Assembly (NCBI RefSeq): GCF_000384965.1
Contig: NZ_CM001844.1
Coordinates: 903,341 to 967,340, forward strand
Direction of reading: 5' to 3'
DNA length: 64,000 nucleotides
DNA from: Bartonella bovis 91-4
GTDB taxonomy: Bacteria; Pseudomonadota; Alphaproteobacteria; Rhizobiales; Rhizobiaceae
The translations under genes were made by a program, and so were the position numbers. Within the stretch, counting starts at the first letter, position 1; each line of letters begins with the position of its first letter. Below the pieces are notes generated by a model that did no database searches, had not been told where the DNA came from, and saw only the letters and a program-made list of their open reading frames with translations. This document shows positions 10,132 through 20,621 of the stretch, piece by piece.

Positions 10132-10358
10132 TATATAAACTCCAAAATTCTAAACTATCTTATTATAGTACAAATACTGTAAAAATATATAGCTCATATC
10201 CATAATAAAGGAAAAAAGCTGTACCTTTACTCCTCTTTTCCAAAAGAATTTACACTATTTTCTTTCCCATTATAATAATGGGACACATTGTAATTTCAAA
10301 AAAAAGACCTTATTTCAGACGATAGTGTAAAATTTTTGTTCATACGCCAAGGATCAAC

Positions 10359-13274
10359 ATGTCTCACCAGAAATATATCTCCATTCGCGGTGCACGTGAA
10401 CATAATCTTAAAAATATCGATCTCGACCTTCCTCGTAATAAACTAATTATTATAACAGGGCTCTCCGGTTCAGGTAAATCATCCTTAGCTTTTGATACAA
10501 TTTACGCTGAAGGTCAACGCCGTTATGTTGAAAGCCTTTCTGCTTATGCACGCCAATTTTTGGAAATGATGCAAAAACCAGACGTGGATCAAATAGACGG
10601 CCTTTCTCCCGCCATCTCCATTGAACAAAAAACCACTAGCCGTAATCCTCGTTCAACAGTTGGTACTGTAACTGAAATTTACGATTATATGCGCCTTCTC
10701 TTTGCTCGTATTGGTACTCCTTATTCACCTGTTACGGGTCTTCCTATTGAAAATCAAACAATCAGCCAAATGGTTGACCAAATTATGGCCTTACCAGAGG
10801 GTATGCGAATTTTTATTATGGCGCCTTTAGTACGAGGAAGAAAAGGCGAATATAAAAAAGAACTAGCAGAACTTTTAAGAAAAGGATTTCAACGTGCCAA
10901 AGTTGATGGCACATTCTATGAAATTCCTGATATTCCTCCTCTTAATAAAAAATATAAACACGATATAGACATAGTGGTAGACCGCCTTGTTGTGCGTCAT
11001 GACATTACTTCTCGTTTGGCTGATAGTATAGAAACCTGTCTGCAGCTTGCAAATGGACTTGCAATTGCTGAAATGGCAGATCAACCTTTGACAATAAAGG
11101 AAACTTCAAAGGAAACTGTTAATAAATCAAAAAATGAAACACACAAACGACTCATTTTTTCAGAAAAATTTGCCTGCCCTATATCTGGATTCTCTATTCC
11201 TGAAATTGAACCTCGCCTTTTTTCATTCAATAACCCTTTTGGTGCTTGTCCTGTTTGTGATGGGCTTGGTATTCAAAAAGCAATCGACCCAGCGAAAATT
11301 GTGCCCAATGAAAATCTCACTTTAAAATCTGGAGCCATTGCTCCTTGGTTTAAATCACCCTCACCTTACCATGACCAAATACTAAAAGCATTAGGCAAAG
11401 TCTATGAATTTAAACTCACAGATAAATGGTGTGAACTTTCAGATGGAGCCAGGTGTGCTATTTTATACGGTACAAAAACAAAAGAAATCCCTCTTAGTCA
11501 TGAAAATGAAGACTGCTCTAATACAACAACCCAATGTTTTGAAGGTATTATTCCAAATATGGAACGGCAATGGAAAGAGACCGATTCCGCTGGCTCATAT
11601 AAAGAAATCGAATATTATATGTCTTCCTCACCTTGTCGAGCTTGTAATGGTTATCGATTAAAACCAGAAGCACTTTGTGTTAAAATTCACGGAATGCACA
11701 TTGGGCAAGTATCAGAACTCTCTATCCTAAAAGCAAATGATTGGTTTGCTAATATTGATCAATATCTTAATAAAAAACAACGTAGTATTGCAGCGCGTAT
11801 TTTAAAAGAAATTCGTAAACGTTTAGAATTTTTAAACCATGTAGGACTTGAATATCTTACCTTATCTCGAAATTCAGGAACACTTTCAGGTGGAGAAAGT
11901 CAACGAATTCGACTAGCATCTCAAATTGGTTCTGGTCTCACAGGTGTCCTTTATGTTTTAGATGAACCATCTATTGGCTTACACCAGCGCGATAATGAAC
12001 TTCTTTTAAAAACGTTGTGCCATTTACGTGATCTTGGCAACACAGTTATTGTAGTTGAACATGATGAAGATGCTATTCTTACAGCAGATTATGTAGTGGA
12101 TATTGGCCCTGCTGCAGGTGTTCACGGTGGAGAAGTCATTGCTCAAGGTACACCGCAGGAAATCATGAATAATCCATCCTCGCTTACTGGACAATATCTT
12201 TCAGGAAAAATGGCAGTTACCATGCCTGCCAAGCGACGTGAAATATCAAAATCAAAAGTACTCAAAGTGATCGGTGCCCAAGGTAATAACCTTAAAAATA
12301 TAAATGTCGATATCCCTCTTGGAACTTTTACTTGCGTAACTGGTGTTTCAGGTGGAGGAAAATCAACATTTCTCATTGAAACTCTCTTTAAAGCTGCATC
12401 GCACCACATCATGGGAAGTCATCAAAATCCAGCAACTTATACCAAAATTGAAGGACTAGAATTCCTTGATAAGGTTATTGATATTAATCAATCGCCTATT
12501 GGGCGCACTCCACGCTCCAATCCAGCAACCTATACTGGTGCTTTTACCTCAATTCGCGATTGGTTTGCTGAACTTCCTGAATCAAAAGCTCGTGGTTACC
12601 AAGCAGGACGTTTTTCATTTAATGTCAAAGGGGGGCGGTGTGAAGCATGCCAAGGCGATGGTGTTATCAAAATTGAAATGCACTTTCTACCTGACATCTA
12701 TGTTACATGTGATATATGCCAAGGAAAACGCTATAATAGAGAAACGTTAGAAGTAAAATTTAAAGGAAAATCCATTGCTGATGTACTTGATATGACAGTC
12801 GAAAAGGCTGAAAAATTTTTCCAAGCTGTCCCCGCCATTCACAACACAATGAAAACTCTTGTCAAAACTGGCCTTGGCTATATCAAAGTCGGACAACAAG
12901 CTACAACACTTTCTGGTGGTGAAGCTCAACGTGTAAAACTTGCCAAAGAACTCTCACGCAAAACAACAGGCCGCACGCTTTATATTTTAGATGAACCAAC
13001 AACTGGTTTACATTTTCACGATGTTGCAAAACTTCTTGAAGTTTTGCATCAACTTGTCGAACAAGGCAATACAGTTGTAGTTATTGAGCATAATCTTGAA
13101 GTCATTAAAACAGCCGATTGGATTATTGATTTAGGACCAGAAGGTGGAGATGGCGGTGGTCAAATCGTTGCAATCGGCCGCCCTGAAGATATTATAAATG
13201 TTCCTGAATCCTACACTGGAAAATTTCTAAAAGAGCTTTTGTTACGTCGGCCTTTACATAATTCAGACTCTTAA
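10359..13274 (+). CDS. uvrA: Excinuclease ABC subunit A
   Basis: Damage-recognition ATPase of nucleotide excision repair, loading UvrB. It has two ABC modules: Walker [10 protein letters not shown] near residue 31 and GVSGGGKST near 662, with signature LSGGE at about 509 and 849. Zinc-binding pairs appear as CPVCDG, CRACNG, CEACQG and CDICQG. 971 residues, slightly long; a Lys/Thr-rich insert (about residues 247-262) precedes the first zinc module. Ribosome binding site AAGGA precedes the ATG by 6 bases. Divergent to ssb. Confidence 0.98.
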   Translation: MSHQKYISIRGAREHNLKNIDLDLPRNKLIIITGLSGSGKSSLAFDTIYAEGQRRYVESLSAYARQFLEMMQKPDVDQIDGLSPAISIEQKTTSRNPRSTVGTVTEIYDYMRLLFARIGTPYSPVTGLPIENQTISQMVDQIMALPEGMRIFIMAPLVRGRKGEYKKELAELLRKGFQRAKVDGTFYEIPDIPPLNKKYKHDIDIVVDRLVVRHDITSRLADSIETCLQLANGLAIAEMADQPLTIKETSKETVNKSKNETHKRLIFSEKFACPISGFSIPEIEPRLFSFNNPFGACPVCDGLGIQKAIDPAKIVPNENLTLKSGAIAPWFKSPSPYHDQILKALGKVYEFKLTDKWCELSDGARCAILYGTKTKEIPLSHENEDCSNTTTQCFEGIIPNMERQWKETDSAGSYKEIEYYMSSSPCRACNGYRLKPEALCVKIHGMHIGQVSELSILKANDWFANIDQYLNKKQRSIAARILKEIRKRLEFLNHVGLEYLTLSRNSGTLSGGESQRIRLASQIGSGLTGVLYVLDEPSIGLHQRDNELLLKTLCHLRDLGNTVIVVEHDEDAILTADYVVDIGPAAGVHGGEVIAQGTPQEIMNNPSSLTGQYLSGKMAVTMPAKRREISKSKVLKVIGAQGNNLKNINVDIPLGTFTCVTGVSGGGKSTFLIETLFKAASHHIMGSHQNPATYTKIEGLEFLDKVIDINQSPIGRTPRSNPATYTGAFTSIRDWFAELPESKARGYQAGRFSFNVKGGRCEACQGDGVIKIEMHFLPDIYVTCDICQGKRYNRETLEVKFKGKSIADVLDMTVEKAEKFFQAVPAIHNTMKTLVKTGLGYIKVGQQATTLSGGEAQRVKLAKELSRKTTGRTLYILDEPTTGLHFHDVAKLLEVLHQLVEQGNTVVVIEHNLEVIKTADWIIDLGPEGGDGGGQIVAIGRPEDIINVPESYTGKFLKELLLRRPLHNSDS

Positions 13275-13479
13275 AACAAGGTCGTAAATAATTTAAACAT
13301 CCAATAATATAACAACGAAACAAAATAAAGTTTGTACTTTATAATTGTGCCGTTTTTATTCTTTACAAGCCTTTCTTAAACTATAATACAATAATATTTC
13401 ATTCCATATATTGAGTCGGAATTGTTTGCCCCCAAAATATATAATTATATTTTTGATTTTTTCGTACAGAAACTATTTG

Positions 13480-13508
13480 TTGGCACATCTCGTATTTGCC
13501 AATATAAT
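13480..13508 (+). promoter_or_regulatory. glnB promoter with overlapping inverted repeat
   Basis: TTGGCA (13480-13485) and TATAAT (13503-13508) are separated by exactly 17 bases, a near-consensus housekeeping promoter. TTGGCA and TGCCAA (13497-13502) also form an inverted repeat that covers the -35 element and abuts the -10, as an operator would. The predicted start is near 13515, about 40 bases before the glnB ATG. The spacing does not fit a sigma-54 (GG-N10-GC) promoter. Confidence 0.65.
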
Positions 13509-13514
13509 GTATAG

Positions 13515-13892
<378 letters not shown>

Positions 13893-13948
13893 AATTTACA
13901 AAAATTTTCACTTTTTCTATCTATTTCAGTCCAATAAGGAAATTGCAT

Positions 13949-15358
13949 ATGACAACCATATCAGACATACTTAAACAGATTGCAGATAATGACATACGCT
14001 TTGTCGATTTACGTTTCACCGACCCGTGGAGTAAATTACATCATGTCACAATAGATGTTACCGCAATCACTAAAGATACATTCACCGATGGCATTATGTT
14101 TGATGGTTCTTCAATTGCTGGATGGAAAACAATCAATGAATCTGATATGATATTGATGCCAGATTTAGAAACAGCTCATATGGATCCTTTTTTTGCTCAA
14201 TCTACTTTAGTCATACTTTGTGACGTACTCGATCCTATTTCTGGAGAATTGTATAGTAGAGATCCGCGTTCCATTGCAAAAAGAGCAGAAGCTTACATGA
14301 AATCTTTAGGTATAGGCGATACAGTTAATATAGGCCCAGAAGCAGAGTTCTTTATTTTTGACGACGTACGTTATAAAAATGACCCGTATAATACAGGCTT
14401 TAAGCTCGATTCAAGTGAACTTCCATCAAATGATGATACTGAATATGAAATGGGCAACCTGGGGCACCGACCACGTATGAAGTGCGGTTATTTCCCAGTT
14501 CCTCCTATCGACTCTTGCCAAGACATGCGTTCTGAAATGCTCACTGCACTAAAAGATATGGGTGTAAATGTTGAAAAACATCATCATGAAGTAGCTGCAG
14601 CTCAACACGAATTAGGTATTCGATACGACACATTAGTTCGCGAAGCTGATAAAATGCAAATTTTTAAATATGCTGTGCATCAAATTGCAAATAGTTATGG
14701 AAAAACAGCAACTTTTATGCCAAAACCAATTTTTGGTGATAATGGTTCAGGCATGCATGTTCACATATCAATTTGGAAAGATGGAAAACCAACCTTTGCA
14801 GGAAATGAATATGCCGGACTATCAGAAACTTGCTTATTTTTTATTGGTGGCATCATTAAACATGCAAAAGCAATCAACGCTTTCACAAACCCATCTACTA
14901 ACTCTTATAAGCGTTTAGTTCCTGGATTTGAAGCGCCTGTTCTTCTTGCTTATTCTGCGCGTAATCGTTCGGCATCTTGTCGTATTCCATTTAGCTCTTC
15001 ACCAAATTCAAAACGTGTGGAAATCCGTTTCCCAGATCTAACAGCAAATCCATATCTAGCGTTTGCAGCACTCTTAATGGCTGGCCTTGATGGTATTAAA
15101 AACAAAATTCATCCTGGACAAGCTATGGATAAAGACCTTTATGACCTGCCTCCTAAAGAACTTAAAGATATCCCTACAGTTTCAAGTAGCTTGCGTGAAG
15201 CGCTTGAAGCTCTTGATAAAGATCGTAGCTTTCTTAAAGCAGGAGATGTTTTTGATGACGACCAAATCAATTCTTTCATTGAATTGAAAATGCAAGAAGT
15301 CTTGCGTTATGAAATGACTCCACATCCTATTGAATTTGATATGTATTATTCTGTTTAA
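13949..15358 (+). CDS. glnA: Glutamine synthetase type I
   Basis: ATP-dependent amidation of glutamate to glutamine, the main ammonia-assimilation step. 469 residues of the GSI type, with the latch/beta-grasp N-terminus (FDGSSIAGW), the metal/active-site strands ([24 protein letters not shown]) and the adenylylation loop LYDLPPKE, whose Tyr is about residue 398. Start ATG 13949 is chosen since AAGGA lies 8 bases upstream; a TTG two codons earlier is unlikely. It forms a glnB-glnA operon and ends at a terminator. Confidence 0.98.
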   Translation: MTTISDILKQIADNDIRFVDLRFTDPWSKLHHVTIDVTAITKDTFTDGIMFDGSSIAGWKTINESDMILMPDLETAHMDPFFAQSTLVILCDVLDPISGELYSRDPRSIAKRAEAYMKSLGIGDTVNIGPEAEFFIFDDVRYKNDPYNTGFKLDSSELPSNDDTEYEMGNLGHRPRMKCGYFPVPPIDSCQDMRSEMLTALKDMGVNVEKHHHEVAAAQHELGIRYDTLVREADKMQIFKYAVHQIANSYGKTATFMPKPIFGDNGSGMHVHISIWKDGKPTFAGNEYAGLSETCLFFIGGIIKHAKAINAFTNPSTNSYKRLVPGFEAPVLLAYSARNRSASCRIPFSSSPNSKRVEIRFPDLTANPYLAFAALLMAGLDGIKNKIHPGQAMDKDLYDLPPKELKDIPTVSSSLREALEALDKDRSFLKAGDVFDDDQINSFIELKMQEVLRYEMTPHPIEFDMYYSV

Positions 15359-15382
15359 AGAATAAGTTATCGTTGTTTAATT

Positions 15383-15411
15383 AAAAATGGGGGTTTTAAC
15401 CTCCATTTTTT
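15383..15411 (+). terminator. Terminator of glnB-glnA
   Basis: AAAAATGG and CCATTTTT form the outer stem, extended by a GG/CC pair around single-base bulges, with a TT-rich loop and run-out into T residues. It lies 25 bases beyond the glnA stop. Confidence 0.8.
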
Positions 15412-15509
15412 GTAATATTTTTTTAAGATAGCATAATGACCTTTTTGCTGAGATATTTTTCCTTTATAAGAGAAATTGAATCTTTTCGAATCAATAATCA
15501 AGGTTCCTA

Positions 15510-16055
15510 ATGCTGCAAATTTATCGATTTTTCCTTATTCTTTTATGCTTTGTTTCCATTATATCAGTAGCGCAAGCCAATGGAATAACCGATGAAGAAT
15601 TGACAAGTCTACAAAAAGCAATTTCTATTTATAATAAAGCACTTAAAGAAGTTGATTCAAATGCTATCTTAAGTGCTATTCCTCCCCAAATCATCGAGAG
15701 TTTAGCCACTAAAAAAAATCTCAATAAAGTACAATTTCAACAAATAATAAAAAACCAAATAGAACAGCTGGCAAAAAATTATAAAATTGAAAATATAAAA
15801 ATCGGCCAAACACAAAAACGTGAAGGAAAACTCGACAATGGTATTCCTTATTTTATTATGCCTTTAGAATTTGCAATTACGATAAACAGTGGAAAAAAAT
15901 GTTATATTAAAACTGAGATTATTGCCCTTCTCGAAAATAATCAGTGGTATTTTATTCGTGGCAATGACGACACAACCTTAAACATAACCAGCGAAGCATT
16001 TCCTGGACTTGAAAAAATAAAAATTAATTCAATGAAAATCGTAAAAATATCGTAA
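15510..16055 (+). CDS. Small exported protein, family unknown, paralogue of 63482-64000
   Basis: 181 residues with a clear Sec signal peptide (MLQIYRFFLILLCFVSIISV, cleavage after AQA near residue 23). The mature part has a helical first half and a beta-rich second half. The pattern NGIPYFIMP...NNQWYFIRG...FPGLEKIKI resembles NGTFYALIP...NNRWCLVYG...YPDFNGINLP in the ORF at the right edge of the window, so the two belong to one family. Ribosome binding site AAGG precedes the ATG by 6 bases. Function unknown; periplasmic location is inferred. Convergent with the ATP12 gene. Confidence 0.85.
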   Translation: MLQIYRFFLILLCFVSIISVAQANGITDEELTSLQKAISIYNKALKEVDSNAILSAIPPQIIESLATKKNLNKVQFQQIIKNQIEQLAKNYKIENIKIGQTQKREGKLDNGIPYFIMPLEFAITINSGKKCYIKTEIIALLENNQWYFIRGNDDTTLNITSEAFPGLEKIKINSMKIVKIS

Positions 16056-16097
16056 TTGGAAATTTCACGTTTACGTGTACGCAGAAGAAAGTTCTAC

Positions 16098-16883
16098 TTA
16101 TGTACAAGCAGTAATGATTGCAGCTGCTGCATTAAACTCAGCCCTCCTGTAAGCTTGCCGCATCATCGCTTCCTCATCAACACCCCATTGTTTCTTCGTC
16201 CAGTTCTCATCTAAATGAGCAATATCCCAAGCATTATCCAAATTGATTTTCTTCTCAGCTACAGCAAAAGCAATAAGAGCAGATCCCGTTAAAGTAGTCA
16301 TTACATGAAGTGCAGCAAGTACATAAGGAGACTCTATCTTGCGTAAATAATTGCTTACCGCTTGAATAGCTTCCCATGGTTGTTCAATATGCATAAGCCC
16401 TTCTGCTATATTAAAACGTGCACCAAGTTTTTCTTCTGCCCAATCAAGTAAAAAATCCCATTGTTCACATTGCTGCTCTACAAGTTCTTTCGGTGTTTGT
16501 GCACGATAAAAAATCATATCACATGCAACAAAACGCAATAAATCTTCAAAAATAACTTGCATATTATCAGCTATACCATCAACAACAGTGTTAACAAGAC
16601 GCGTGATTGGCATTCTTCCTGGGTCAATGTTTTTTTCCTGCACAGTAAATTCTTGTGCGACTAATGCAGCAAGTGCTTCTGTTGGCATACGAAGATAGTG
16701 CCTCGCAGGTGTTTTTACTGGATTTCCATCCAACAATACGGAAAAACCTCCCTCTCCATGCCTGCTGATACTTACTTCTTTATAAAATCGTTTAGGTAGT
16801 GACTGACATGAAAGCTTATGTACTTTGTAAACAGGATTGTCCTCATTTAACGGCATATTAAAATCATCTAAAATTTTACGCAT
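16098..16883 (-). CDS. ATP12 family chaperone for F1-ATPase assembly
   Basis: ATP12-type protein, which in mitochondria protects the F1 alpha subunit before assembly; alphaproteobacteria carry the ancestral form. The 261 residues show the family hallmarks: KRFYKEVSISRHGEGGFSVL with KTPARHYLRMPTEALA, then MPITRLVNTVVDG, and the ACDMIFYRAQTPKELVEQQ region, ending in a helical domain with WGVDEEA. Soluble, no signal peptide. It sits away from the atp operon, downstream of a pseudouridine synthase and a 635-bp gap. Role in Bartonella is inferred from family membership. Confidence 0.9.
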   Translation of the reverse strand: MRKILDDFNMPLNEDNPVYKVHKLSCQSLPKRFYKEVSISRHGEGGFSVLLDGNPVKTPARHYLRMPTEALAALVAQEFTVQEKNIDPGRMPITRLVNTVVDGIADNMQVIFEDLLRFVACDMIFYRAQTPKELVEQQCEQWDFLLDWAEEKLGARFNIAEGLMHIEQPWEAIQAVSNYLRKIESPYVLAALHVMTTLTGSALIAFAVAEKKINLDNAWDIAHLDENWTKKQWGVDEEAMMRQAYRRAEFNAAAAIITACT

Positions 16884-17518
16884 ATTATGCTATTTCTAAC
16901 ATTTTCAATTAATCCACTGAATTTTCTAGAATAGAATTCACATAGTTTCTCCACATTAGATACCATGTGATAAATTTAAGAAAAATCAATTGTACCCGTG
17001 TTAACTGATTTCGCTATCAATATCCAAGATTGAATTCTTAAAGTAATATTCTTTTACTTTCACACCAATCTCGAATGAGACTCAAATAAAATTATAGAAA
17101 TGCCATTAGGAAGATAATTATTGTTTGTATTACCAACAAAATAATTAAACAATAAAATTGAAAATACAGCATAATTTCCAAATTATTATACCAAAAAATA
17201 GGATACTCAGCTATTGAATTTTAAAGTTGTTAAACCTTTCATTCTTAAATAAAGTAAAATTTTAAATGCTTTTTTCTTACAGATTAAGATAATATCTGCC
17301 TATAAGCTTAAACCATTTCTTACATCTTACTAATGACTGCTTATTTTATAAAGTTGCTATCGTCCTTCACTAAATAAAACCCTAGTAATATTTTGACTCT
17401 TTCATAATTTGGCAACATATTGAGCAAATTTTTAAATGTCTTTTATATAATGGCAAGTAATTAAATACATTAATAAATATGTTACCACAATTAATAAAAT
17501 TAAACTAAAATTTTCTTA
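16884..17518. other. 635-bp gap between the pseudouridine synthase and ATP12 genes
   Basis: AT-rich, with stops in all frames and no terminator or RNA recognised. In rhizobial relatives, as I remember, a HAD-family hydrolase gene sits between these two genes. No HAD motif (DxDGT) could be read here, so if it was ever present it is beyond recognition. Confidence 0.35.
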
Positions 17519-18499
17519 TTACTCTGTATCTCTATCGTTTTCATTAAAAGCCAAAAGATTAAAACTTTGTACCATATGAGGTGGTAAAGGCGCTACAACA
17601 TCCAATATGCCTCCTGAAGGATGAGGAATACGAATACGGCGCGCATGAAGATGAAGACGATTTTGAATTCCACCAGGTAATTCCCAATGACCATCAGAAA
17701 AAAAATATTTTGAATCGCCAATAATTGGATGATTCATATAAGCTGCGTGAACACGTAGCTGATGTGTTCTACCAGTATAAGGCTCCATTTCTAACCAAGA
17801 CAGAACCCGTCCTCGCGTATCTAAAACACGATAATAAGAAACCGCGTGACTAGAATCTGGTTCTCCATGTTCACAAACACGCATTTTATCGCCTTGTGCA
17901 GTTGTTTCCTTTACCATCCATGTTGAAATTTTATCTTGCTTTTTTCGAGGTACTCCCCTTACTAACGCCCAATAAGTTTTTTTTGTTTCTCGCGCTCTAA
18001 AAGCGGCAGTCAAAGCCTGTGCAGCCCCCCTTGATCGAGCAATAATAAGCACACCTGAAGTCTCACGATCAAGACGATGAACTAACCTCGGTTTTTCCCC
18101 TTTTTTATTACGCCATACATCAAGCATACCATCAATATGGCACGTTAAACCAGAGCCACCTTGTACAGCCAAACCTGTAGGTTTGTTCAATACAAAGATT
18201 TTTGGATCTTTATAGAGAAGCATTTTTTCCAAAATGGCCAATTTGTTTTGATCATGAATGGTCTTATCCGTTGCAGAAAGATTCCTCTTGTTATCAACAG
18301 ATAAAAACGGCACACGAATAGACTGCCCTACAACAAGACGTATATCAGTTTTAACACGCCTACCGTCAACACGTACCTGGCCAGAACGTAACAGTTTTTG
18401 TAGATACCCAAATGCAAGTCCTGGATAATGCATCTTAAACCAACGGTCTAAGCGCATTCCACTCTCATCTTCCTCAACCTTTTTGATTTCTACACCCAC
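17519..18499 (-). CDS. rluC: RluA/RluC-family 23S rRNA pseudouridine synthase
   Basis: Isomerises specific uridines in 23S rRNA. An N-terminal S4 RNA-binding domain (about residues 10-75, MRLDRWFKMHYPGLAFGYLQ) is followed by the catalytic domain with the HRLDRETSGVL motif, whose Asp is the nucleophile, near residue 140, and GRTHQLRVH near residue 245. 326 residues. The start is GTG, supported by AAAGGG about 8 bases upstream. RluC is the most likely member, but RluD cannot be excluded by eye. Confidence 0.9.
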   Translation of the reverse strand: MGVEIKKVEEDESGMRLDRWFKMHYPGLAFGYLQKLLRSGQVRVDGRRVKTDIRLVVGQSIRVPFLSVDNKRNLSATDKTIHDQNKLAILEKMLLYKDPKIFVLNKPTGLAVQGGSGLTCHIDGMLDVWRNKKGEKPRLVHRLDRETSGVLIIARSRGAAQALTAAFRARETKKTYWALVRGVPRKKQDKISTWMVKETTAQGDKMRVCEHGEPDSSHAVSYYRVLDTRGRVLSWLEMEPYTGRTHQLRVHAAYMNHPIIGDSKYFFSDGHWELPGGIQNRLHLHARRIRIPHPSGGILDVVAPLPPHMVQSFNLLAFNENDRDTE

Positions 18500-18731
18500 T
18501 GTAATAGACCCTTTTTTTATATAATTTTTTTGTTTACCAACTGTATTTCTTCATCTTTATAAACGCAAAAACTACATCCTTTAGAATTAGACTTTATCAC
18601 ATTGCATTACAATCAGTATCTAAAATTGCATTCCCTTGCAGTATAAATTTCGTTACTTCAAAGCAAATTATTACATAAAAAATTATGTAATCCTAATTTT
18701 GTGATTGCGATAGCTATTGGAGAACCACCCC

Positions 18732-20519
18732 GTGCTTTTATTAAAAACATACGCGCGTGTTCTTTCTTATCTAGATAGAGAAAAAAGTGCATTTTTTTTA
18801 ATCTGTTCTGCTAACGTTATACTGGCTATCATCACGATAGCTGAACCTATTTTATTTGGTCATGTCATTGACTCAATTGCAGATAAATCGGGTATTGTCT
18901 TTAATCTCACACTCTGGGTGTGTTTTGGTGTTTTCAACATTATTGCTTATATTCTTGTAGCTCGTGGCGCAGATCGCTTAGCCCACAGACGCCGTTTAAG
19001 TGTTTTAACAGAATCTTTTGAGCGTATTATCACCATGCCATTAATTTGGCATCAACAACGTGGAACTTCTAATGCCCTTCATACATTATTGCGTGCTACA
19101 GATTCCATGTCAGCTATATGGCTTGATTTTATGCGCCAACACCTCTCTACTTTTGTAGCATTATTCGTTCTGGTGCCCATAGCTTTTAATATGAACTGGC
19201 GTCTTTCAATAGTCTTAATAGTTCTTGCCATTATCTATACATTAATTGCACGCTTAGTAATGCAAAAAACAAAAGACGGGCAAGCCGCTGTAGAACGTTA
19301 TCATCATAGTGTCTTTAAACATATCAGTGATTCAATTTCTAACGTTTCCATTGTACAAAGCTATAACCGAATAGCAGAAGAAACCTTAGCACTTCATCAG
19401 CATACAAGTGATCTTCTTAAAGCACAAAATCCTGTTTTAAATTGGTGGGCACTTGCCAGTGGTTTAAATCGAATGGCTTCAACTATTTCAATAGTATGTG
19501 TACTTCTTCTTGGTGCTTTTTTTGTGACAAAAGGCCAATTAAGTGTAGGTGAAGTCGTCTCTTTTGTTGGATTTGCTCAACTAATGATTGGCCGTCTTGA
19601 TCAAATTAGTGGCTTTATTAATTTAGCTGTATCTTCACAAGCAAAATTACAAGAATTCTTTGAAATGGAAGATTCAACTTTTAATATGAAAGAACCTGAC
19701 AACCTTCCTTGTCTCCAAAATGTTAAAGGTGAGATTCAATTTCATCACGTGACTTATGCATTTCCAAATTCATCTCAAGGTGTCTTTGACATTTCATTTG
19801 AAGTCAAAACAGGACAAACTGTTGCTATTGTAGGGCCAACAGGCGCAGGAAAAACGACGCTCATCAATTTGCTGCAACGCGTGTACGATCCTACGGTTGG
19901 GCATATCAAAATTGATGGAATAGATATACGTTCCATTAACCGTGAATCCTTACGCAAAGCTCTAGCAACAGTATTTCAAGATGCTGGTCTTTTTAACCGT
20001 AGCATTCGTGATAACATTGCAATAGGTAGAACAACTGCAACAAATAAAGAACTTTATGAGGCAGCAAAAACAGCTGCTGCCCATGACTTTATTTTAAATA
20101 AAAACAATCGTTACGATACATTGGTTGGCGAACGGGGCTCCCAATTATCAGGTGGAGAAAGGCAAAGATTAGCCATTGCACGTGCTGTTTTAAAAAATGC
20201 ACCTATTCTTATTCTAGATGAAGCAACCAGTGCTCTTGATATTGAAACAGAAGCACGTGTCAAAGACGCTATCGATTACGTAAGCCAAAATCGTACAACT
20301 TTTATTATAGCGCATCGTCTTTCAACAATCCGCAATGCTGATCTTATACTTTTTCTAGATCACGGTCGCTTAATTGAAAAAGGTAGTTTTCAAGAATTGA
20401 CTAAAAAAGGTGGCCGTTTCTATAAACTACTAAAAGCCGGCGGGTTAACAAACGATCAACCAATAATAAGAATAGAACATGAAAATGTGATTCCACTGCG
20501 TGAATCCATTGCATCATGA
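18732..20519 (+). CDS. ndvA: ABC exporter, NdvA/ChvA-like (beta-1,2-glucan export type)
   Basis: Fused permease-ATPase half transporter; in rhizobia this type exports cyclic beta-1,2-glucan to the periplasm. About 595 residues with a six-helix membrane domain (to about residue 300), then the ATPase with Walker A GPTGAGKTT near 366, signature LSGGE near 471 and Walker B LILDEATSALD. The start is put at GTG 18732 because GGAGA lies 8 bases upstream; a TTG five codons earlier overlaps that site. Substrate is inferred from homology only; many lipid exporters look alike. Convergent with alaS. Confidence 0.85.
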   Translation: MLLLKTYARVLSYLDREKSAFFLICSANVILAIITIAEPILFGHVIDSIADKSGIVFNLTLWVCFGVFNIIAYILVARGADRLAHRRRLSVLTESFERIITMPLIWHQQRGTSNALHTLLRATDSMSAIWLDFMRQHLSTFVALFVLVPIAFNMNWRLSIVLIVLAIIYTLIARLVMQKTKDGQAAVERYHHSVFKHISDSISNVSIVQSYNRIAEETLALHQHTSDLLKAQNPVLNWWALASGLNRMASTISIVCVLLLGAFFVTKGQLSVGEVVSFVGFAQLMIGRLDQISGFINLAVSSQAKLQEFFEMEDSTFNMKEPDNLPCLQNVKGEIQFHHVTYAFPNSSQGVFDISFEVKTGQTVAIVGPTGAGKTTLINLLQRVYDPTVGHIKIDGIDIRSINRESLRKALATVFQDAGLFNRSIRDNIAIGRTTATNKELYEAAKTAAAHDFILNKNNRYDTLVGERGSQLSGGERQRLAIARAVLKNAPILILDEATSALDIETEARVKDAIDYVSQNRTTFIIAHRLSTIRNADLILFLDHGRLIEKGSFQELTKKGGRFYKLLKAGGLTNDQPIIRIEHENVIPLRESIAS

Positions 20520-20621
20520 AATTAGTGTTTCTTTTTCTATATCTTCAAACGGCAAACTTAATCTAAGCTACAGTTTTCTAACTCCTTACAAAGCTTAAAT
20601 TTAAGTATAACATGAAGAAAA

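Noticed and set aside
10132..10358. LexA/SOS operator between ssb and uvrA, and upstream of recA
   Set aside because: Only a single GTTC is seen before uvrA; no GTTC-N7-GTTC or inverted variant was found at either place.
13480..13500. Sigma-54 promoter for glnB (TGGCAC followed by TTTGC)
   Set aside because: The GG and GC elements are 14 bases apart rather than 10; a sigma-70-like pair fits the same bases better.
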